DNA of 41,658 nt from Dehalococcoidia bacterium (GCA_009692725.1 SHYP01000013.1:1-41658); one strand, 5' to 3'; shown: positions 1 through 9,055, numbered from the stretch's first letter. Program-made: numbers and translations. Notes: generated by a model from the sequence alone, not told the origin.

Positions 1-839
<839 letters not shown>

Positions 840-850
840 GATCAGCTCAG

Positions 851-1765
851 TTAGCGGGCGCGGGGGTGGACCTGCTCGTAGACCTCGCGGAGGTGGGAGT
901 CGGCGAGCTGGGTGTAGACCTGGGTGGTAGACACGTTCGCGTGGCCGAGCAGCTCCTGCACGTCGCGGACGGAGGCGCCGCCGCGCAGCATGTGCGTGGC
1001 GAAGGAGTGGCGCAGGGTGTGCGGCGTGACGTGGGCGTCGATCTCGGCGGAACGCGCGTAGTTCTTGAGGATCAGCCAGAAGCCCTGGCGGGTGAGGCGC
1101 TCGCCGCGGCGGTTGACGAAGAGCGCGACTTGCGGCCGCTCTTTGAGCAGCGGCGGGCGGGCGTTGTCGAGGTAGCGCTCGATGGCAGCGACGGCCTGCT
1201 CGTAGACGGGGATGACGCGTTCCTTGGCGCCCTTGCCGGTGCAGCGCACGTAGGCAGGTGCGGGCACCAGGTGCAGGCTATCGAGGTTGAGCGAGACGAG
1301 CTCGGTGACGCGCATGCCGGTGGCGTACATGAGCTCGAGCATGGCGGCGTCGCGCACGGACTCGGCGGTGTGGTTGCGTAGCGGTGCGTGCAGCAGCGCG
1401 TCCACGTCGGCGGTGGTTATGGGCCGCGGCACGCGCCTGGGGGCGCGGGGTGAATCGATCGCGGCGGTGGGGTTACTGGTGATGATGCCGTGATCGATCA
1501 GGAACGTGCAGAACGACTTCACGGCAGCGACTTTGCGCGCGACGGTGGCGGGCTTGTACTGGCGGTCGCTGCGCAGCCAGGCGATGTAGTCCGTGATCAT
1601 GTCGCGGTCGATGTTCGCGACGTGCGGCTGGCTGCCGCTGTGGCCGCGCTCGGCGGCGAACTCGGCGAAGCGGGTGAGGTCGTTGCGGTAGGCGTCGGTG
1701 GTGTTCTTGGAGGAGCCGCGTTCGGCAGTCAGGTAGTGCAGGAACGCATCGATATGCTGGTCCAC
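851..1765 (-). CDS. xerD: Tyrosine recombinase, XerC/XerD type
   Basis: A 304-aa site-specific tyrosine recombinase, the usual length for XerC/XerD, which resolve chromosome dimers at dif sites. The N-terminal SAM-like DNA-binding domain covers about residues 3-90 (FLHYLTAERGSSKNTTDAYRNDL). The catalytic domain has the full active-site set: R152 (ATGMRVTEL), K181 (GKGAKERVIP), H249 and R252 (HTLRHSFATHML), H275 (LLGHANVSTTQ) and the nucleophile Y284 (VYTQL). The start is GTG at 1765, which gives the standard N-terminus and follows GGGGGGCACCA; no in-frame ATG fits better. Although it is an integrase relative, its length, lack of arm-binding domain and housekeeping surroundings favour the Xer role over a phage role. 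XerC versus XerD cannot be decided from sequence alone. Confidence 0.88.
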   Translation of the reverse strand: MDQHIDAFLHYLTAERGSSKNTTDAYRNDLTRFAEFAAERGHSGSQPHVANIDRDMITDYIAWLRSDRQYKPATVARKVAAVKSFCTFLIDHGIITSNPTAAIDSPRAPRRVPRPITTADVDALLHAPLRNHTAESVRDAAMLELMYATGMRVTELVSLNLDSLHLVPAPAYVRCTGKGAKERVIPVYEQAVAAIERYLDNARPPLLKERPQVALFVNRRGERLTRQGFWLILKNYARSAEIDAHVTPHTLRHSFATHMLRGGASVRDVQELLGHANVSTTQVYTQLADSHLREVYEQVHPRAR

Positions 1766-1830
1766 TGGTGCCCCCCGGTCCGCGCGCCGATGCGCTGCAT
1801 GGTCACGTCGGTCCGACCGCGTCGACTTTA

Positions 1831-1859
1831 CATATATCGAACGTGGCGGGCGAGTGTAA
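1831..1859 (-). promoter_or_regulatory. Putative sigma-70 promoter of the Xer recombinase gene
   Basis: On the minus strand a TTACAC -35 box (1859-1854) is separated by exactly 17 bp from a TATATG -10 box (1836-1831). It is an unusually AT-rich patch in this GC-rich sequence. Transcription would begin about 60 nt ahead of the GTG at 1765. Confidence 0.5.
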
Positions 1860-1880
1860 CTCCGGTGGTGGGTCGCGTGC

Positions 1881-2237
1881 CTAGGAGCCTGTCGCCCTTG
1901 CGCTGAAGGTCGAGATGTGATTGCGGCGATTAGAGGGTCGGCGGGCCGTCCGCGTAGCCTTCGGGGCCGCGCAACGGCACAAAGCGGACGCCACCGAGAT
2001 CGCGTGAATGCCGTGGCGAAGGTAGTTGCCCGCGACGACCCAGCCGTCGCCGACGACTCGCTGCGCCAAGCGCCCTGCGAACTCGTCTTCCGACGGTTCG
2101 ACCCAGCCCGGCTTCCAATACAACGCGTCCAGATCGATGAACGGCACGCGCATCGCGGCGGCAAGGCGCTGGCCCAGTACCGTCTTGCCCGCCCCAGCCG
2201 AGCCGACGACGACGACGCGGCCCAGTGCCGTATCCAC
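1881..2237 (-). pseudogene. Truncated P-loop kinase (adenylate-kinase-like, topology-modulation family)
   Basis: A 118-codon frame whose first 70 or so residues match the P-loop NTPase family annotated as DNA topology modulation protein/adenylate kinase-like. The Walker A motif is GSAGAGKT, followed by FIDLDALYWKPGW and WVVAGNY. Family members are normally about 170-190 aa and continue with an Arg-rich lid and a WLD-type strand. Here the similarity stops after GNYLR, and none of the three frames resumes it, so the C-terminal half is lost. The GTG start (2237) overlaps the last base of the uvrC TAG, so translation could be coupled to uvrC. The remaining tail is low-complexity Arg/Ala sequence. 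I read it as a decayed 3' gene of the uvrC operon; a short functional P-loop protein is less likely. Confidence 0.65.
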
Positions 2238-4303
2238 TAGAGCGAGCGCTTGACGGTCTCGGCGAGGCGGCGGGTGAAGCCGACGGTGCTGGCGATCTCG
2301 TCGATGGAGGCTTGCTGGAGTACGCGCACGGAGCCGAACTTGCGCATCAGCGCGCGCTTGCGCACGGGGCCGACGCCGGGGATGGCGTCGAGGACGGAGC
2401 GTTGCGCGGACTTCGCGCGCAGGGTGCGGTGGTACGTGATCGCGAAGCGGTGCGCTTCGTCGCGGACGCGCTGCAGCAGGTACAGGCCCTGCGAGTCGCG
2501 CGGGAGGCGGATCGGCTCGTCGATGTCGGCGACGTAGATCTCCTCTTCGCGCTTCGCGAGGCCGCACACCGGCAGGTCGGCGAGGCCGAGGTCCCGCAGC
2601 ACGTCGAGGGCGGCGCCGAGCTGGCCCTTGCCGCCGTCGATCACCACGAGGTCGGGGAGCACGTCCCACGGGGAGCTCGCCGGCGCGTCGTCGACGGCGG
2701 GGGTGACGTCGTCCATGGCGTCGATGGCGAGCACGGTGAGGCTGTCGATCACGCCGTTGTCTGCGAGCTCGAGGCGGGCGGCGCTCGCGTCGGTGTCGCC
2801 CGAGTCCGTGACGGTCGCGTCCAGGGCGAGCGACTCGACGTCGGCAGCGGCGGCGGCGCCACCGGTGACGAGCATGTCGTTGGTGACGGCGGGCGGGACG
2901 GTGTGGCGGGCGACGCGCTGGAAGCGGCGCGCGAGCACCTCGCGCATCGAGGCGAAGTCGTCCTGGCCGGTGACGGTCTTGATGCGGAAGCGGCGGTACT
3001 GCGAGGAGAGTGGCGCGCCGTCGGCAAAGACGACCATCGAGGCGACGGTGTTGGTGCCCTGGATCGTCGAGATGTCGTAGCACTCGATGCGGCGTGGCGG
3101 GGCGGGGAGGTCGAGCTGCTCCTGCAGCAGCGTGAGCGCGGCCTGCGTCTTGTCGCGGTCGCTGAGCCAGCGCACGTGCGACGCGGCGAGCGCGCCGCGC
3201 GCGTTGTCCTCGGCGCTGGCGACGAGCTGGCGCAGCTCGCCGCGTTCCGGGACGCGGATGTCGACGGCGGCGCCGCGGCGTTCGCGCAGCGCGAGCTGGA
3301 GCTGTTCGGCGTCGGCGGGCGCCTGCGAGAGCAGCACGTAGCGCGGCACGTACGTCGCCGACTCGAAGTACTGCGCGAGGAACGCGCCGAGCACCTCCGC
3401 GTCGCTCGCATCGCGCGTGCCGTCGAGCAGGAACGAGTCGGTGTCGGCGACGGCGATGCCGCGCACGAAGAACGCTTGCACGCAGGCGTCGTCGCCGTTG
3501 CGCGCGAGCGCGAACACATCGGCGTCGAGCGGGGTGGTGGTGGCCATCTGCTGGCGCTCGGTGACGCGGCGGATGGCGGTGGCCTGGTCGCGCAGGCGAG
3601 CGGCGCGCTCGTACTCGAGCGCGTCGGCGGCGAGCGCCATCTCGCGTTCGACGTGGCGCAGCACTTCATCGGAGCGGCCTTCGAGGAAGAGGATCGTCTC
3701 GGCGATCACCGCGTCGTACTCGGCCTGGGTGCAAAAGCTCGTGCAGGGCGCGATGCAGCGCTTGATGTAGTAATCGAGGCAAGGGCGGGGGTCGGTGCCG
3801 GTGATGGGCTTAGTGCAGGAGCGCCAGGGGAAGAGCTTCTTGACCACATCGAGGGTGCGGCGGACGGAGCCGGCGGAGGCGTAGGGGCCGAAGTAGCGCG
3901 CGCCGTCCTGCTCGACGCGGCGTGTGATGGTGACGCGCGGCCAGGGATGCTGAACGTCGACCTTGAGGTAGGGGTAGTGCTTGTCGTCCTTGAGCCGGAC
4001 GTTGTGGTGCGGCTGGTGGCGTTTGACGAGCGTGGCCTCGAGCAGCAGCGCTTCGGACTCGGTGCGCGTGACGATGTGGTCGACCTGCGCGACGAGCGCG
4101 GCGAGCGCGAGCACCTTGGGCTCGAGGCTGCGCGAGGAGCCGAAGTAGGAGCGGACGCGGGCGCGGAGGTTGGTGGCCTTGCCGACGTACAGCACGTCGC
4201 CGCGGGCGTCGCGCATGACGTAGACGCCCGGGCGCTCGGGGAGCGCGCGGACCTGGTGGAGGACGGCGGGATCGATCACGCAACGATTGTAGGTCGAGGT
4301 CAC
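2237..4303 (-). CDS. uvrC: Excinuclease ABC subunit C
   Basis: UvrC makes the 3' and 5' incisions flanking a lesion in nucleotide excision repair together with UvrA/UvrB. At 688 aa it is somewhat longer than the usual 600-620. Domains in order: GIY-YIG nuclease (PGVYVMRD ... DVLYVGKATNLRARVRSYF, about residues 25-55); a UVR motif (EMALAADALEYERAARLRDQA, about 215-240); the RNase H-like C-terminal nuclease (RIECYDISTIQGTNTVASMVVF and LPDLVVIDGGKGQL, Asp at 556); and a terminal helix-hairpin-helix pair (IPGVGPVRKRALMRKFGS). An acidic, Ala/Asp-rich insertion of roughly 75 residues (about 468-547) sits between the ARRFQR segment and VVIDGGKGQ, where E. coli UvrC has only a few. GTG at 4303 or GTG at 4279 could be the start; neither has a strong ribosome site. 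Confidence 0.94.
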   Translation of the reverse strand: MTSTYNRCVIDPAVLHQVRALPERPGVYVMRDARGDVLYVGKATNLRARVRSYFGSSRSLEPKVLALAALVAQVDHIVTRTESEALLLEATLVKRHQPHHNVRLKDDKHYPYLKVDVQHPWPRVTITRRVEQDGARYFGPYASAGSVRRTLDVVKKLFPWRSCTKPITGTDPRPCLDYYIKRCIAPCTSFCTQAEYDAVIAETILFLEGRSDEVLRHVEREMALAADALEYERAARLRDQATAIRRVTERQQMATTTPLDADVFALARNGDDACVQAFFVRGIAVADTDSFLLDGTRDASDAEVLGAFLAQYFESATYVPRYVLLSQAPADAEQLQLALRERRGAAVDIRVPERGELRQLVASAEDNARGALAASHVRWLSDRDKTQAALTLLQEQLDLPAPPRRIECYDISTIQGTNTVASMVVFADGAPLSSQYRRFRIKTVTGQDDFASMREVLARRFQRVARHTVPPAVTNDMLVTGGAAAAADVESLALDATVTDSGDTDASAARLELADNGVIDSLTVLAIDAMDDVTPAVDDAPASSPWDVLPDLVVIDGGKGQLGAALDVLRDLGLADLPVCGLAKREEEIYVADIDEPIRLPRDSQGLYLLQRVRDEAHRFAITYHRTLRAKSAQRSVLDAIPGVGPVRKRALMRKFGSVRVLQQASIDEIASTVGFTRRLAETVKRSL

Positions 4304-4406
4304 TCGCCGTGACGGGCGCGGGCTCAGCGGCCCGTGTGGCTGATCGGGGCCGTGACCCGAGCGCGCGGGCGCGCTGAACGGGCGGCGGCGCCAACGGAGG
4401 ACGGGG

Positions 4407-4450
4407 CGCGCGAGCTGGGCCGGTCCGCCACTGCCGGCCCAGCTCGCGCG
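4407..4450 (-). terminator. Perfect 17-bp hairpin, probable terminator
   Basis: CGCGCGAGCTGGGCCGG (4407-4423) and its exact reverse complement (4434-4450) flank a 10-nt loop. It lies 13 bp past the stop of the 84-aa gene and about 100 bp before uvrC on the same strand. There is no T-tract, so it may work with a factor or as an mRNA 3' end stabiliser. Confidence 0.55.
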
Positions 4451-4462
4451 GGTGGGGCGCGG

Positions 4463-4717
4463 CTAGGCTGCGGTCCTGGGGGCGGGCCCGTCGGTGGTGA
4501 GGCCGTAGAGCGCGATCTGCTGGGCGATCTCCTGGATCGGGCCGCCTTCGACGGCGATCGCGCGGAGTAGCTCGGTGATGTCGGCCGGGGTGAGCGTGGT
4601 CTGGTTGCTCAGGCCGGTGGCGCGCAGGGCGCGCTGGATGAGCGTGCCGGCGCGCTCGGGCGTAGTGATCTCCGCGAGCTGGAAGGCGATGTCTGCGATG
4701 GCCTGAGCCTTGTTCAC
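4463..4717 (-). CDS. Small helical protein of unknown function (84 aa)
   Basis: I do not recognise this family. The GTG start at 4717 is fixed by a clear AGGAG seven bases upstream; longer versions would begin with a Pro-rich stretch unlike a protein N-terminus. The product (NKAQAIADIAFQLAEITTPERAGTLI...) is predicted to be almost entirely alpha-helical and acidic, without cysteines, signal peptide or membrane segment. The repeated pattern of Ala/Leu/Ile with TPE- and TPAD-type helix caps suggests a compact helical bundle. Third positions are strongly G/C, as expected for a real gene here. It sits between a tRNA cluster upstream and uvrC downstream, with its own terminator-like hairpin, so it is probably transcribed with the tRNAs or from its own promoter, not with uvrC. 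Confidence 0.65.
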   Translation of the reverse strand: MNKAQAIADIAFQLAEITTPERAGTLIQRALRATGLSNQTTLTPADITELLRAIAVEGGPIQEIAQQIALYGLTTDGPAPRTAA

Positions 4718-4913
4718 CGTCGGTCTCCTGTCTGGCGGTGCGGCGAGGGGGGGCATCGGGGCGAGCCCGCACCGGCTGGACGGAGGGCCCGAAGCGGCGG
4801 CAGCAGGAGCACTGAGGTGAAGCGGAGCGTCGAGGGAGAGTCGGAGCGGCCGACGAGCGTCGCGCCGCCGGGCGGCGGGTCGGCGTATCGATGGAGCGGT
4901 GGGACGAGAGAAG

Positions 4914-4989
4914 TGGTGCGCCCGGTAGGATTTGAACCTACGACCTCAGCCTCCGCAGGGCTGCGCTCTATCCCCTGAGCTACGAGCGC
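4914..4989 (-). tRNA. tRNA-Arg (anticodon GCG)
   Basis: A 76-nt cloverleaf including an encoded CCA. The acceptor stem GCGCTCG pairs with CGGGCGC; the D-stem GCTC/GAGC, anticodon stem CAGCC/GGCTG and T-stem GTAGG/CCTAC are all perfect. The seven-base anticodon loop CTGCGGA gives U33 followed by GCG, which reads CGC/CGU arginine codons. It is the last of three tRNA genes. The usual bacterial isoacceptor for this box carries ACG, so GCG is unusual. Confidence 0.9.
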
Positions 4990-5024
4990 ACGATGGAACC
5001 GATCGAACGATGGACCGAAGGACG

Positions 5025-5110
<86 letters not shown>

Positions 5111-5141
5111 ACGTCTCTCTGGGCGTTCCTGGGCCTGCGGC

Positions 5142-5218
5142 TGGTGGGCCGTAGTGGACTCGAACCACTGACCTCTCGCGTGTGAAGCGAGCGCTCGTAC
5201 CAACTGAGCTAACGGCCC
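5142..5218 (-). tRNA. tRNA-Val (anticodon CAC)
   Basis: A 77-nt cloverleaf with encoded CCA. The acceptor GGGCCGT pairs with ACGGCCC, the anticodon stem is CTCGC/GCGAG with loop TTCACAC (anticodon CAC, codon GUG), and the T-stem is AGTGG/CCACT. It is the first gene of the cluster, directly downstream of a good promoter. Confidence 0.95.
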
Positions 5219-5243
5219 GAGTCCGGGCTCCCGGAGCCATGTC

Positions 5244-5272
5244 AGCGTACCGCCGCGCGTTGTGCCGTTCAA
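5244..5272 (-). promoter_or_regulatory. Promoter of the tRNA-Val/Leu/Arg cluster
   Basis: On the minus strand TTGAAC (5272-5267), a 17-bp spacer and TACGCT (5249-5244) form a near-consensus sigma-70 promoter. The start of transcription would lie about 19 nt ahead of tRNA-Val. The -35 box overlaps the putA stop codon. Confidence 0.6.
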
Positions 5273-8200
5273 CCTCGCGCGATGGCGCGGGCGTCGGGCG
5301 GGGCCGCGAGCGCGAGGTCCGCGCCGTGGCGGAGCGTGCGCACCGCGACGACGCGGGGCCAGGCGAAGCGGTGGAGGAAGCCGGGCTCGCCGGGCTGCGG
5401 ACCGTCGAGTGCAGAGAGCAGCGCCTTCAGGTCGCGCTGGCCGGGCGGCGTGGGTCCGAGCCGGCGGTAGAGGGCGCGGGCCAGCGCGGGGCCGCTGTCG
5501 GTGGCGGCGAAGCTGACGCGGGGGGCGTGCGCCGCGGCGAGCAACGCGGCGAGGTCGCCGCCGGTGGCGAGCACGTCGGGGGGGACGCCGGCGGCGAGCA
5601 GCGCCTCGACGGTGGGGGCGAGGTCCGGCGAGTCGAAGACGGCCATGGCGTTGCCGGCGAGCAGTGCGGCGGCGAGCCAGCCGACGGCGTGGTCGCCGTC
5701 CGCGCGCAGGATGCCGAGGCCCCGCGCGATGTCGTAGCGGAGCTCGGTGTGCTGGCCGGCGGCTTGCGGCGTCGGCACGGGGCGCGCGAGCTCGCGGCGC
5801 GCGGCCTGCGCGGCGGCGTACAGCGGCGCGACGTGTGCGTGATGCTCTTCCGCGAGCAGCACGGCCGCGCGCTCCACGGTGTCGATGCGCGCGTGGAGCG
5901 GCGCGTCCCAGCGGTCGGCGAGCACATCGAGCACGACGGCGTGTGCGTGTGACTGCTCGGCGGCGCGTGCCTCGGCGGCGGCGACCAGCGCGTGCGCGGC
6001 GGCGTCGTCGGCGGGGGCGTCGGTGCGGCGCAGGAACGCCCAGAGGTAGTCGGGGCCGCCGGCCTTGGGGCCGGTGCCGGAGCGGTGGTGGCCGCCGAAC
6101 GGCTCGACGCCAATGCGCGCGCCGGTGATGGTGCGGTTCACGTAGATGTTGCCGGCGTCGAGCGCGTGGGTGGCACGCTCGATGGTGCGCGGGCTGCGCG
6201 AGAACACGCCGGCGGTGAGTGCGTAGCCGGTACCGTTTGCGATCGCGTACGCCTCCGCTTCGTCGGTGAAGGGGATCAGCACAAGGATCGGGCCGAATAG
6301 CTCCTCGGTCGCGGTCGTGGCGCTGAGCGCGCGGTCCGCGCTCAGCTGCATGATCAACGGGCCGGCCTCCAGCGTGCCGGGGCGGCCGGCGAAGCGATCC
6401 AGCAGCACGGTGCACTGCTCGCGTGCGGTGGCGGCGGCGCGCTGCAAGCGCTCCCACGCGGGGCGGTCGATGAGCGGGTTGACACGCGTGGCGGGCGCGT
6501 CGGCGGGGCCGACCTCGATGCTCTGCGCGGCGTCGATCAGGCGGTCGCGCAGGTGCTCGAAGAGCGGCGCGGCGACGAGCACGCGCGAGGCGGCGGAGCA
6601 TTTCTGGTTCGCGTGGCCGAAGGCGGAGCGGAGGATGCCGTCGACCGCTTCGTCGAGGTCGGCGTCGGCGAAGACGAGCACGGGGTTCTTGCCGCCGAGT
6701 TCGGCGACGAGTGCCTTGAGCGGCGCGTCGGCGGGGTCGACGTGCGCCACGGACTCGTGCAGGTGCGTGCCGACGGCGTGCGAGCCGGTGAAGGCCACCA
6801 TCGCGACGTCCGGGCTGTCCGCGAGCGCCTGGCCGGCGTCGGCGCCGCGGCCGGGGAGGCACGCGAGCACGTCGGTGGAGACGCCTGCTTCGTGCAGCAG
6901 CGCGACGAGGCGGTGCGCGACGAGTGGCGTTTGCGCGGCGGGCTTGAGGATCGCGGCGTTGCCCGTGACGAGCGCGGCGGCGGTCATCGCGCAGGGGATG
7001 GCGAGCGAGAAGTTCCACGGCGGGATCACCGCGACGACGCCGCGCGGGGTGACGGTGTCGCCGTGGGCGGCGAAGAGCGCCTCGGCGCGCTGCGCGTAGT
7101 ACTGCAGCGCGTCGACAGCCTCGACGACCTCGGCCCAGGCGTCGGCGCGGTCGCGGCCGCCTTCGTGGACGAGCCACGCAGCGAATTCGTGGGCGCGTTC
7201 GTACAGCAGGTCGGCGGCGCGCCGCAGTGCGCGGGTGCGCTCGGCGACGGGCGCACCCGCCCAGTGCGGCGCGCCGGCGCGCAGCTCCGCGGCGAGGCGG
7301 CGCGCCGCCTCGCCGGTGGCGAAGGCGGCGTGGCCGACGGGCGGGCCGTCCGGGTGCGAGGGGCTGAAGACGGCGACCAGCTCGCTACCGGCAGCGAGCG
7401 CGGGCGGCAGCTCGAAGCGCTCGCCCCAGCGTGCGCGGGTCGATGCGAGCGTCGCCTCGAACGCCTCGCGGAAGGCGGCGTCGTGCCAGCGCGCTTCGGC
7501 GGCGCGTGGGAAGTCGACGGAGCCCTCACCCGCCGGTGCGCGCGCCTCGCGGGAGCCCTCACCCCCCGGCCCCCTCTCCCCGCGGGGCGGGGCGAGGGGG
7601 CCGGGGGGTGCGTCGTCGACGGGGCGCGGGGCGCGCAGCAGCTCGTCGGGGGTGGCGCCGGAGCGGCTCTGGAGCAGGAAGCCGGCCTGCGACGAGTTCT
7701 CCAGCACGCGACGCACGAGGTAGGCCATGCCGGGCAACGGCTCGCCGACGGGCACGTAGTCGCGCACGTCCCAGCCGAGCGCGGCCAGGCCGCGGCTCGT
7801 GCCTTCGGCGGTGCGGAACAGCACCTGGTGCTCGAGCGTGCGCGGGGGCAGGCCGTGCACGGCGGCGAGCGCCTCGGCGTGGGCGTGGGCGCGCGCGTTG
7901 TGGCTGCCGACGGCGATGCGCAACGCGGGGTGCGCGGCGACGAGGATGGCGAGCGTGCGCTCGAAGCTCGCGTCGGTGGCGGCTTTCGCGGACCAGACGG
8001 GGGCGGGCCAGCGGTTGGCGGCGGCGACGATCGTCTCGTAGTCCCAGTACGCGCCCTTGACGAGGCGCACCTGGAACGGCATGCCGCGCGCGCGGGCGAA
8101 CGCCACGAGTTGGTGGGCGTGCGTCTCGGCGTCGCGCAGGTACGCCTGCAGCACGATGCCGGCGTCGGGCCAATCCGCAAAGCGCGCGCCGCGCCCGAAG

Positions 8201-8988
8201 ACGTGAGTGAAGAGCTCCCACGTGAGGTCGCGGTACGCGTACTGCTCCATGTCGACGGTCAGCCCGACGCGGGCGCGGGCAGCGGCCTCGACGATCGCCT
8301 CGAGGGCGGGGCGCACGCGGCGCACGGTGCCGGCGGGGTCGACGGGCGAGAAGTGCGCGGTGAGCGAGGACAGCTTCAGCGAGATCTGCAGCGTGGCGTT
8401 GCCGCTCGCGGTGCGGGTGCCGGCAGCCGGGTGCGTGGCGAGCTGCACGAGCAACGCGAGGTAGCGGTCGACGTAGGCCTGGGCCTCGGCGGCGGAAAGC
8501 ACGGCTTCGCCGAGCAGGTCGAACGAGGGCGAGCGGCCGAGCGCGGCGAGCTGGTCCGCGGTCGCGCGCACGGCGTCGGGGGCGGGGAGCGTGATGAAGC
8601 GACGCGCGAACAGCTCCACGGAGCGGCGCGCGGTGACGCCGACGACGGGCGCGGGCAGCAGCGGGTCGCGCGCGACGCGTAGCAGCCAGCGCAGCGCGAA
8701 CGGCAGGTCGGGGAAGGCGTCGCCGAAGTACTCGCGGGCGAGGCGCTTCGCCTCGTGGCCGCCGGCGTCGTGGTCGAGCGCGGCGAGCACGTCCATGTAG
8801 CGCAGCAGGCGGCCGCGGAAGCGCTCCTCGGCGACGGCGTGGGTGAGCAGCCAGTCCTCGACGCGTTCGGCGGGGCCTGGGCGGTAGCGCGCGGCGGCGG
8901 CGAGCAGCTCGCGGCCGAGCTGCTGCGTACGCGCCTCGACGGCGGCGGGGTCGGCGGGCGGGGGGGCGGGGTCGGCGGTCCTTGCCAC
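5269..8988 (-). CDS. putA: Bifunctional proline dehydrogenase / L-glutamate-gamma-semialdehyde dehydrogenase
   Basis: It oxidises proline to glutamate in two steps: FAD-dependent proline dehydrogenase, then NAD-dependent P5C dehydrogenase. It is 1239 aa. The N-terminal PRODH barrel covers about residues 1-450 (LQISLKLSSLTAHFSP, VRLVKGAYWDYE, VGSHNARA, EHQVLFRTAEG, YVPVGEPLPGMAYLVRRVLENSS). The aldehyde dehydrogenase covers about 500-985, with E763 (LVAELGGKNPVLVF) and the catalytic C797 (HANQKCSAASRV), then PFGGHHRSGTGPKAGG. A C-terminal domain of about 240 aa follows, as in longer PutA proteins. No N-terminal ribbon-helix-helix repressor domain is present, so this is an enzyme only. Oddly, residues about 460-490 between the two domains are encoded by a palindromic DNA repeat (7519-7609). 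The GTG start at 8988 gives a plausible N-terminus; the ribosome site is weak. Confidence 0.96.
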   Translation of the reverse strand: MARTADPAPPPADPAAVEARTQQLGRELLAAAARYRPGPAERVEDWLLTHAVAEERFRGRLLRYMDVLAALDHDAGGHEAKRLAREYFGDAFPDLPFALRWLLRVARDPLLPAPVVGVTARRSVELFARRFITLPAPDAVRATADQLAALGRSPSFDLLGEAVLSAAEAQAYVDRYLALLVQLATHPAAGTRTASGNATLQISLKLSSLTAHFSPVDPAGTVRRVRPALEAIVEAAARARVGLTVDMEQYAYRDLTWELFTHVFGRGARFADWPDAGIVLQAYLRDAETHAHQLVAFARARGMPFQVRLVKGAYWDYETIVAAANRWPAPVWSAKAATDASFERTLAILVAAHPALRIAVGSHNARAHAHAEALAAVHGLPPRTLEHQVLFRTAEGTSRGLAALGWDVRDYVPVGEPLPGMAYLVRRVLENSSQAGFLLQSRSGATPDELLRAPRPVDDAPPGPLAPPRGERGPGGEGSREARAPAGEGSVDFPRAAEARWHDAAFREAFEATLASTRARWGERFELPPALAAGSELVAVFSPSHPDGPPVGHAAFATGEAARRLAAELRAGAPHWAGAPVAERTRALRRAADLLYERAHEFAAWLVHEGGRDRADAWAEVVEAVDALQYYAQRAEALFAAHGDTVTPRGVVAVIPPWNFSLAIPCAMTAAALVTGNAAILKPAAQTPLVAHRLVALLHEAGVSTDVLACLPGRGADAGQALADSPDVAMVAFTGSHAVGTHLHESVAHVDPADAPLKALVAELGGKNPVLVFADADLDEAVDGILRSAFGHANQKCSAASRVLVAAPLFEHLRDRLIDAAQSIEVGPADAPATRVNPLIDRPAWERLQRAAATAREQCTVLLDRFAGRPGTLEAGPLIMQLSADRALSATTATEELFGPILVLIPFTDEAEAYAIANGTGYALTAGVFSRSPRTIERATHALDAGNIYVNRTITGARIGVEPFGGHHRSGTGPKAGGPDYLWAFLRRTDAPADDAAAHALVAAAEARAAEQSHAHAVVLDVLADRWDAPLHARIDTVERAAVLLAEEHHAHVAPLYAAAQAARRELARPVPTPQAAGQHTELRYDIARGLGILRADGDHAVGWLAAALLAGNAMAVFDSPDLAPTVEALLAAGVPPDVLATGGDLAALLAAAHAPRVSFAATDSGPALARALYRRLGPTPPGQRDLKALLSALDGPQPGEPGFLHRFAWPRVVAVRTLRHGADLALAAPPDARAIARG
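7519..7609. repeat. GC-rich palindromic repeat, copy B, in frame within putA
   Basis: GGAGCCCTCACC occurs at 7519-7530 and again at 7552-7563. The second is followed by a perfect 15-bp stem: 7562-7576 pairs with 7594-7608 around a 17-nt loop. On the putA strand the element is translated as a Gly/Pro/Arg-rich stretch (PPRGERGPGGEGSREARAP) exactly at the PRODH/ALDH junction, without breaking the frame. Confidence 0.75.
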
Positions 8989-9055
8989 GCATCCAGCGTA
9001 GCGCGCCGCCGACGCGGAGGCGGCCTCTGGCGACGGAGGCGCGGGTAACCATCAC

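Noticed and set aside
851..1765. Phage or island integrase
   Set aside because: Size, active-site spacing and lack of an arm-binding domain match XerC/XerD, and the neighbours are housekeeping genes.
2225..4312. Very long open frame on the plus strand opposite uvrC (about 695 codons), with similar ones opposite putA, pepN, lpdA and aceE
   Set aside because: Antisense open frames are an expected by-product of G/C-rich codon use; the real genes carry complete family motifs, and the antisense products are low-complexity Arg/Ala/Gly/Val sequence with no recognisable domain.
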